From assembly GCA_040381075.1 (NCBI GenBank), contig JBEIHX010000001.1, forward strand, positions 189,427 to 253,426: a DNA stretch of 64,000 nt, in the 5' to 3' direction. The notes below the pieces were generated by a model. It was not told the DNA's origin. It made no database searches and saw only the letters and a list, made by a program, of their open reading frames with translations. This DNA is from JBEIHX01 sp040381075. GTDB taxonomy: Bacteria; Pseudomonadota; Alphaproteobacteria; Caulobacterales; Aquidulcibacteraceae. Position numbers and translations under genes: made by a program. Of this stretch, positions 60,055 through 64,000 are shown piece by piece (the first letter of the stretch is position 1; each line of letters begins with the position of its first letter).

Positions 60055-60666
60055 GCCGATATCCTGTCGCCCAGTCCGTTCTGACCGTGCTGCGTCGGTT
60101 GGACCGACGTCTTCGTGTGCCGGGAGAATTACGTATGGCCGATTGCAGGGGTCTTAACCGACGACGCGACTTGATGGAGAAAATCCGCATTTTTGCGGGA
60201 TTTCCAGGTTAATTTCAGCTCATCATGAATCGCTGTTTACGGAGTGTTCGCAGAATCAGAGAAAACGGTGCGGCAGGCCCTTTCCTCCGGGAACGGTCAG
60301 ATGCTGGCCAGCGATGACCTGCAGGCGGCAGGGAGGCCCTGAATGGATGCAAGGCTATTCTGAAGGGCGCCGATCGGGCGTTCACCAGGAGCAGCGCTGC
60401 CCCGCCAGACGTCTTGAGACCAGAGACACGTCTGCCTCGCCGCTTGGGTCAGCGCCGCCTCATTCCACGCCCCCTGCCCGCGGCGATCCTGCATCCTTCA
60501 CCGGAAGGACAGGCACAGGCTTTGGGCTGCACGGCGAGGAGATCCGCCACGCAGCCAAACCGCGTGGCGGCCGGTTTTTTGGGGGGCCGCCACAGACGTT
60601 GCAGCATCGATTGCACCGCCTGTCGCTTGCCTGCCGGTGCGCGAACCTGCTAGGCGAACCAGCGCT
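60055..60666. other. Intergenic region between rlpA and tRNA-Ser
   Basis: About 610 bp. It holds the rlpA promoter region, an AT-rich imperfect hairpin (about 60177-60206), and near the tRNA two overlapping GC hairpins: GCCACGC/GCGTGGC (60546-60552, 60562-60568) and TGGCGGCC/GGCCGCCA (60565-60572, 60585-60592), the first followed by six T (60575-60580). The last 207 bp (60460-60666) are also crossed by the antisense recombinase frame. No independent gene was recognised. Confidence 0.5.
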
Positions 60667-62346
60667 GGACAGGTGGCCGAGTGGTTTAAGGCAGCGGTCT
60701 TGAAAACCGCCGTGGGGGCAACCCCACCGTGGGTTCGAATCCCACCCTGTCCGCCACTTCAGTCCCTGAGTGGGCACTGAGTTTGCGCCATTTTTTCCGG
60801 TCAGCACCTGTAGCAGCCGGGACTTCGATCCCATGATCCGGACCTCGCCATCTGCGACCTCAACGCGCTGGGCGAGCGCACGAAGATGGTCGCGGCGATA
60901 ACCACCCCCTTCAAGGCGGATATGCCGCCGCGCGGTTTCGGCCAAAGTGCGCACCATCTGCGGGGTGATGGCCTTGCTGCCGGAGTTCTCAAGCATGGCC
61001 TGGGCGCGCTCGGCATCGGCCTTCGCCTGATCGCGGATGGCTTTCAGGCCATCGATGCGGTCCTTGAGCGCCGGGTCGTTCAGGTCGGCAACGCCCGCCT
61101 CGATGGCGTCGTAGAGGCGCTTGAGGCGGGCTTCGGATTCCGCCGCACGCCTGTTCAGTTCGCCAATGTGCTCATGCTGGCGCTCGGATCGCTCCTGCCG
61201 CCGGTCGAGGACGGTGGCGAGGATCGTCTCCAGCCTCTCGGGCTGGAGGAGACGGTCTTCGAGATGGCTGGCGACAAGATCGTCCAACTTGTCCATCGGC
61301 ACCGCCATACCTTCGCAGCCTGTCGGCCCCTGCCGGGCTTTCATCGAACAGGCGTAATAACGATAACGCCCGCCCTTGCCGGTGCGGATGGTCATGGCCC
61401 CGCCGCACTTGGCGCAGTGGATCAGGCCGGTGAGCATCGTCGGGCCGCTGATGACGGCGGATGGCGTTACCTTGGGATGGCGGGCCTTGAGCAGCGTCTG
61501 CACAGCGTCAAAGGTCTCGCGGTCTATGAGCGGTGGGACGGGCACGACCACGATCTCGCTGACGGGTTTCAGCTCTTTGGACTTGGCCCGCTTGTTGAAC
61601 TCATGCTCGCCCATATAGGTGCGGCGGGTCAGGATGCGGTGGACTTGGCCGATGCCCCAACGGCCTCCGTCGCGCGTGAAGATGCGGTTGCGGTTCAGGT
61701 GGCTGACGATGTTCTTGACGCCCATCTGGCCCTTGGCGCCGTCGCCGTGGAGCGCCAGCCGGTAGATCAGGCGCACCGTTTCGGCGTGGAGCGGGTCGAT
61801 CTCCAGCTTCTTCTTGACCTTCGCGCCGCGTTGCTCGGCCGCGACGACACGGTAGCCGATGGGCGGTAGCGAGCCGTTCCAGAAGCCCTGCCGGGCGTTT
61901 TCCTTCAAGGCGCGGATGACGTGCTTGGCGTTCTCCTTGGATTGATACTCGTCGAACAGCGCCATGATCTGCCGCATCATGACGTGCATGGGATCATCGC
62001 CCATCTCCTGGGTGATGGAGACAAGCTTCACCCCATTCTTCGCGAGCTTCCGGACGTAGAATTCCAGCTCGAAGTGATCGCGGAAGAAGCGGCTGAACGA
62101 ATGGACGATCACCACGTCGAACGGCGCGGGCTTCGACGTGCCCGCCTCGATCATGCGCTGGAACTCGGGGCGCCGGTCGTTGGTCGCCGACGCGCCCGGT
62201 TCCACGTAGGCCTCGACGAGCAGGTAGCCGCGTGAAGCGCAATAGGCTTCACCCTGGCGCTTCTGATCGGGGATGGAGACATCATGCTCGGCCTGCCGCG
62301 CCGTCGAGACGCGCAAGTAAAGGGCGGCCCGTAGCGGCACGGTCAT
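60460..62346 (-). CDS. Large serine recombinase whose frame runs antisense through tRNA-Ser
   Basis: 628 aa open frame from ATG 62346 (GGGAGA upstream). Resolvase domain (LYLRVSTARQAEHDVSIPDQ, nucleophile Ser near 14), recombinase domain (about 150-270), Zn ribbon (IHCAKCGGAM, and CSMKARQGPTGCEG) and a coiled coil (about 370-440). Residues 1-530 are element-encoded; about 531-560 are read antisense across the tRNA-Ser gene (the familiar TGWDSNPRWG translation) and 561-628 across host intergenic DNA. So the present C-terminus is an integration junction product, and the true end in the excised form would differ. Role: integration/excision. Confidence 0.85.
   Translation of the reverse strand: MTVPLRAALYLRVSTARQAEHDVSIPDQKRQGEAYCASRGYLLVEAYVEPGASATNDRRPEFQRMIEAGTSKPAPFDVVIVHSFSRFFRDHFELEFYVRKLAKNGVKLVSITQEMGDDPMHVMMRQIMALFDEYQSKENAKHVIRALKENARQGFWNGSLPPIGYRVVAAEQRGAKVKKKLEIDPLHAETVRLIYRLALHGDGAKGQMGVKNIVSHLNRNRIFTRDGGRWGIGQVHRILTRRTYMGEHEFNKRAKSKELKPVSEIVVVPVPPLIDRETFDAVQTLLKARHPKVTPSAVISGPTMLTGLIHCAKCGGAMTIRTGKGGRYRYYACSMKARQGPTGCEGMAVPMDKLDDLVASHLEDRLLQPERLETILATVLDRRQERSERQHEHIGELNRRAAESEARLKRLYDAIEAGVADLNDPALKDRIDGLKAIRDQAKADAERAQAMLENSGSKAITPQMVRTLAETARRHIRLEGGGYRRDHLRALAQRVEVADGEVRIMGSKSRLLQVLTGKNGANSVPTQGLKWRTGWDSNPRWGCPHGGFQDRCLKPLGHLSSAGSPSRFAHRQASDRRCNRCCNVCGGPPKNRPPRGLAAWRISSPCSPKPVPVLPVKDAGSPRAGGVE
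60627..60655 (+). promoter_or_regulatory. Possible promoter of tRNA-Ser
   Basis: TTGCCT (60627-60632), a 17-bp spacer, and CTAGGC (60650-60655) lie just before the tRNA. The -35 is reasonable; the -10 is poor, as often in GC-rich alphaproteobacteria. Confidence 0.3.
60667..60756 (+). tRNA. tRNA-Ser (anticodon UGA)
   Basis: Acceptor stem GGACAGG (60667-60673) pairs with CCTGTCC (60746-60752); G discriminator at 60753 and encoded CCA at 60754-60756. The anticodon stem/loop GCGGTCTTGAAAACCGC gives anticodon TGA, and a long variable arm (GTGGGGGCAACCCCAC) is as expected for tRNA-Ser. GGTTCGAATCC is the T arm. The mobile element begins immediately after the CCA, so this gene is the integration target and remains whole. 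Confidence 0.96.
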
Positions 62347-62367
62347 GGTGTATGTCTCCCTGTCACA

Positions 62368-62592
62368 TCATCGGCACGGCCCGAACAGCTCATCGAATAG
62401 ATCGCCGAACCACGCCTCGAACACGTCCACCTCGGCTTCCGTGACCGGGATATGCTCTGGCCAGTCGTCGGTGACAGTCCAGGTCGAAAGGTCATGCTTC
62501 GGCGGCCGGCCCGGAAACGGCCAAGGGTAGCCGAGCAACGCTTCAAGCTGCTCGGATGCGGTCGGCGGGCGTTCCTTGCGTGGTCTGGCCAT
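62368..62592 (-). CDS. Small conserved-looking protein of unknown function
   Basis: 74 aa, ending 22 bp before the recombinase start (62346) on the same strand. Composition is acidic at the C-terminus (EAEVDVFEAWFGDLFDELFG) after a basic N-terminus (ARPRKERPPTASEQ). No domain recognised; it may be a small partner or regulator of the recombinase (a recombination directionality factor is one idea) since they share an operon. Longer overlapping frames look spurious. Confidence 0.6.
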   Translation of the reverse strand: MARPRKERPPTASEQLEALLGYPWPFPGRPPKHDLSTWTVTDDWPEHIPVTEAEVDVFEAWFGDLFDELFGPCR

Positions 62593-62725
62593 TGGTCCAG
62601 AATCGCCGAGCGAAGCTCTGGAAAGAATAGCTTTTTTCTACGCTGGAAACCTCCGCGCGCCGTGGCGCAATAATACTTGCGCGCGGCGACGCGGGGCGGA
62701 AACGGCGTAGGGAGGGAGGCGGTCG

Positions 62726-63232
62726 TCATGGCGATACCAGGCTCAACGCCGTCGCCACCGGCAGATAGAGGGTGCGTGGCCGCCGCACCAAAGGCGCGAA
62801 ACCGAAGGCTGCGTAGAAGGCCGCCGCACTGTCGTCGATGGCGTCAGCGAAGATGGCGTGCGCTCCGATGGGTGCAGTCGCCACGGTCTTGATGGCGTCA
62901 AACAACAAGGCTTCTCCGATCCCTTGTCCGGCATAGTCGCTATGGCGGCCAAGCCAGCCGATCAGCACTGCCGGGACGGTCGGGTAGCGCGGCAGTTTCT
63001 TCGCCAGCGGCTCAGGAACCTCGTTCAACGGCACATTGCTGGACGACAGGGTGTAGAAGCCCGCCACCCGATCCGTTGCGATCTCCCTGGCGACGAAGCA
63101 GGTGGCGTATTTACGCTTCACGTCCTGGGAGACGGTCTCACGGAAATAGCTGTCGATCCGGTCGTTGCCGCAGGTGAAGTCATCGCGCTTGTGCGCCTTC
63201 GCCAGCGGCTCGATGACGAAGCGGACGCTCAC
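62726..63232 (-). CDS. GNAT-family toxin (TacT-like)
   Basis: 168 aa GNAT acetyltransferase. The acetyl-CoA-binding segment is SDYAGQGIGEALLFDAI, and AFYAAFGFAPL holds the usual catalytic-type Tyr. It directly follows a DUF1778 antitoxin gene with a 4-bp overlap, the type II GNAT-RHH arrangement in which the toxin acetylates aminoacyl-tRNA to stop translation. Function as a toxin is inferred from family and context. Confidence 0.85.
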   Translation of the reverse strand: MSVRFVIEPLAKAHKRDDFTCGNDRIDSYFRETVSQDVKRKYATCFVAREIATDRVAGFYTLSSSNVPLNEVPEPLAKKLPRYPTVPAVLIGWLGRHSDYAGQGIGEALLFDAIKTVATAPIGAHAIFADAIDDSAAAFYAAFGFAPLVRRPRTLYLPVATALSLVSP

Positions 63233-63519
63233 CGGCGCTCGATCAGCTCGGCATGGCGCTTCGCCGCACGAGCCAGCCGCGCGTTCGGCTGGGGCGGATT
63301 GATCAGCGCCTCGGCGAAGCGGATTTGGTCCTCGCGCGCGAGGCGCATGATGTCGGCGTCCTCGACAACGCGGCGGGCGTCCTCGCCGGCCGTGGCGATG
63401 AGATAGCCGGTCAGGGTCATGCCGCGCAGGCGGGCAGCGCGCTGCATCTGGTCGTAGACCAGGACCGGGACGCGTGCTTCCAATCGGGCGGTCTCGGCTT
63501 CGATTTGGGGCTTGGGCAT
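63229..63519 (-). CDS. DUF1778 (RHH) antitoxin (TacA-like)
   Basis: 96 aa from ATG 63519, with GGAGG upstream. ARLEARVPVLVYDQMQRAA fits an N-terminal ribbon-helix-helix DNA-binding part, and RFAEALINPPQPNARLARA matches the DUF1778 C-terminal toxin-binding tail. It precedes and overlaps the GNAT toxin gene. A perfect palindrome sits in its promoter spacer, consistent with autorepression. Confidence 0.87.
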   Translation of the reverse strand: MPKPQIEAETARLEARVPVLVYDQMQRAARLRGMTLTGYLIATAGEDARRVVEDADIMRLAREDQIRFAEALINPPQPNARLARAAKRHAELIERR

Positions 63520-63540
63520 GGGGGCCTCCTTCGGCTCCAA

Positions 63541-63569
63541 TATATACGGCATAATGCCGTATCGTTCAA
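63541..63569 (-). promoter_or_regulatory. Toxin-antitoxin promoter with operator in the spacer
   Basis: On the minus strand, TTGAAC (-35, complement of 63564-63569) and TATATA (-10, 63541-63546) are separated by 17 bp. A perfect 9-1-9 palindrome, ATACGGCAT-A-ATGCCGTAT (63544-63562), fills the spacer and touches the -10. Its position fits repression by the RHH antitoxin. Confidence 0.7.
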
Positions 63570-63575
63570 GATGGA

Positions 63576-63869
63576 TCAAAGCCCCAGTCCGATCTGCCGA
63601 TTGCGGCTAAAACTCCATTCGATGCCGCCGTCGTCGCGACGGACGCCGCTGATGTGTTGGTCGAGACGCTTTTCCAGCACAGGCTGCCAGGGCACGAGCT
63701 GGAAGCCGAGTCCGTCCTCAAGCATGGCGAAGCGCCCGCTGGCGAGATTAGCGACGCCGGCCAGCCGGCCGGAGACATACTCGCCGGGCCCAGACGGGCT
63801 GTAGGTCAGTCCACGCTCGGCGGCCATCTCTTTGCCGACTCGATCGATCTCCTGGCGCTCTAGCCCGGA
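63576..63869 (-). pseudogene. C-terminal fragment of a VirD2-like relaxase (DUF3363)
   Basis: Open from about 63869 to the stop at 63576. LERQEIDRVGKEMAAERGL, FAMLEDGLGFQLVPWQPVLE, and IEWSFSRNRQIGLGL closely fit the end of large conjugative relaxases (600-700 aa). Only about 95 residues remain; the frame meets a stop just upstream and the sequence beyond is unrelated, so the gene was cut, most likely by insertion at about 63863. Confidence 0.7.
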
Positions 63870-64000
63870 TTATTCATGACGCGGGCCGATTTGGGGTGGC
63901 GGGCGTAGCGTAAGCCTCTGAATGCGCATATGATTCGGGTGTTGAAAACGCATCGCACGCGAATTTGGAGGCGCCACGCCCGCCATGGATCAAGATACCC
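63861..64000 (+). mobile_element. Probable insertion-sequence end with start of its transposase
   Basis: The relaxase reading frame stops being recognisable at TAGCCCGGATTATTCATGAC, and a new plus-strand ORF starts at ATG 63985 (preceded by GGAGG at 63968-63972, rather far). The abrupt change is what an IS terminus inserted into the relaxase would give. I cannot assign the IS family, and the other end is outside the window. Confidence 0.4.

Larger units (their letters stand above)
60757..64000. mobile_element. Integrated mobile element in the tRNA-Ser 3' end (continues beyond window)
   Basis: The stretch right after the tRNA-Ser gene carries a large serine recombinase, a small ORF, a toxin-antitoxin pair, a relaxase fragment and a likely IS end, all minus strand. 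Relaxase DNA suggests an integrative conjugative or mobilisable element that has partly decayed. The far end and its repeat of the tRNA 3' sequence are not in the window. Confidence 0.7.

Noticed and set aside
60154..60213. CtrA-like half sites (TTAACC) upstream of rlpA
   Set aside because: Only short half-site matches without the TTAA-N7-TTAA spacing; expected by chance.
60460..60756. C-terminal 98 residues of the recombinase as a real domain
   Set aside because: They are the antisense translation of tRNA-Ser and host intergenic DNA, including the well-known spurious TGWDSNPR string.

Overview
The window is GC-rich chromosomal DNA from an alphaproteobacterium. The evidence is the order dusB-ntrB-ntrC, ntrY-ntrX, D-amino-acid transaminase, hfq, hflX, mazG, followed by MBL hydrolase-tatD-holB-tmk on the minus strand. 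Both NtrC and NtrX lack the GAFTGA loop used to contact sigma-54. That is known for some alphaproteobacteria, and is compatible with a Caulobacterales/Hyphomonadales-like host, but I cannot name a genus.

Layout. (1) 1-14.6 kb: housekeeping genes in tightly overlapping cistrons (nitrogen two-component systems, Hfq, HflX, MazG, TatD, HolB, Tmk). (2) 14.8-58.8 kb: a catabolic island of about 44 kb between tmk and rlpA. It holds four esterases/hydrolases, five acyl-CoA ligases, five acyl-CoA dehydrogenases (four of them as two small/large pairs), three crotonases, a MaoC-type double-hotdog protein, three SDRs, an HMG-CoA-synthase-like protein fused to a DUF35-like domain and overlapping an SCP2-type thiolase, a second SCP2-type thiolase, a single-chain biotin-dependent acyl-CoA carboxylase of 1136 residues, a phytanoyl-CoA dioxygenase-like protein, a TonB receptor, an MFS permease, AraC and TetR regulators, and a small block with SnoaL-like, unknown, cupin and unusual crotonase genes. 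(3) 58.9-60.1 kb: rlpA, back in the housekeeping set. (4) 60.67 kb to the end: tRNA-Ser(UGA), with an integrated mobile element starting directly at its 3' end. The element carries a large serine recombinase, a small conserved-looking ORF, a GNAT/DUF1778 toxin-antitoxin pair, a relaxase remnant and a probable IS end.

How the island may work (inference). A bulky ester or acid is taken up by the TonB receptor and MFS permease, hydrolysed by the esterases and activated by the CoA ligases. It is then shortened by heteromeric dehydrogenases, hydratases and SDRs. Isomerase plus dienoyl-CoA reductase deal with double bonds. Thiolase/HMGCS-DUF35 proteins cleave or condense, and the carboxylase and PhyH protein suggest branch-point chemistry that plain beta-oxidation cannot do. 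No ring-cleavage genes are present, so the substrate is unresolved (steroid side chain, isoprenoid or another branched/alicyclic acid).

The most unusual points are the HMGCS-DUF35 fusion overlapping a thiolase, a well-structured candidate small RNA on the minus strand at about 20.69-20.87 kb, the single-chain carboxylase, the 54.0-56.8 kb block of unassigned chemistry, a TetR-type operator at 58.80 kb, and the recombinase whose reading frame runs antisense through the tRNA-Ser gene.
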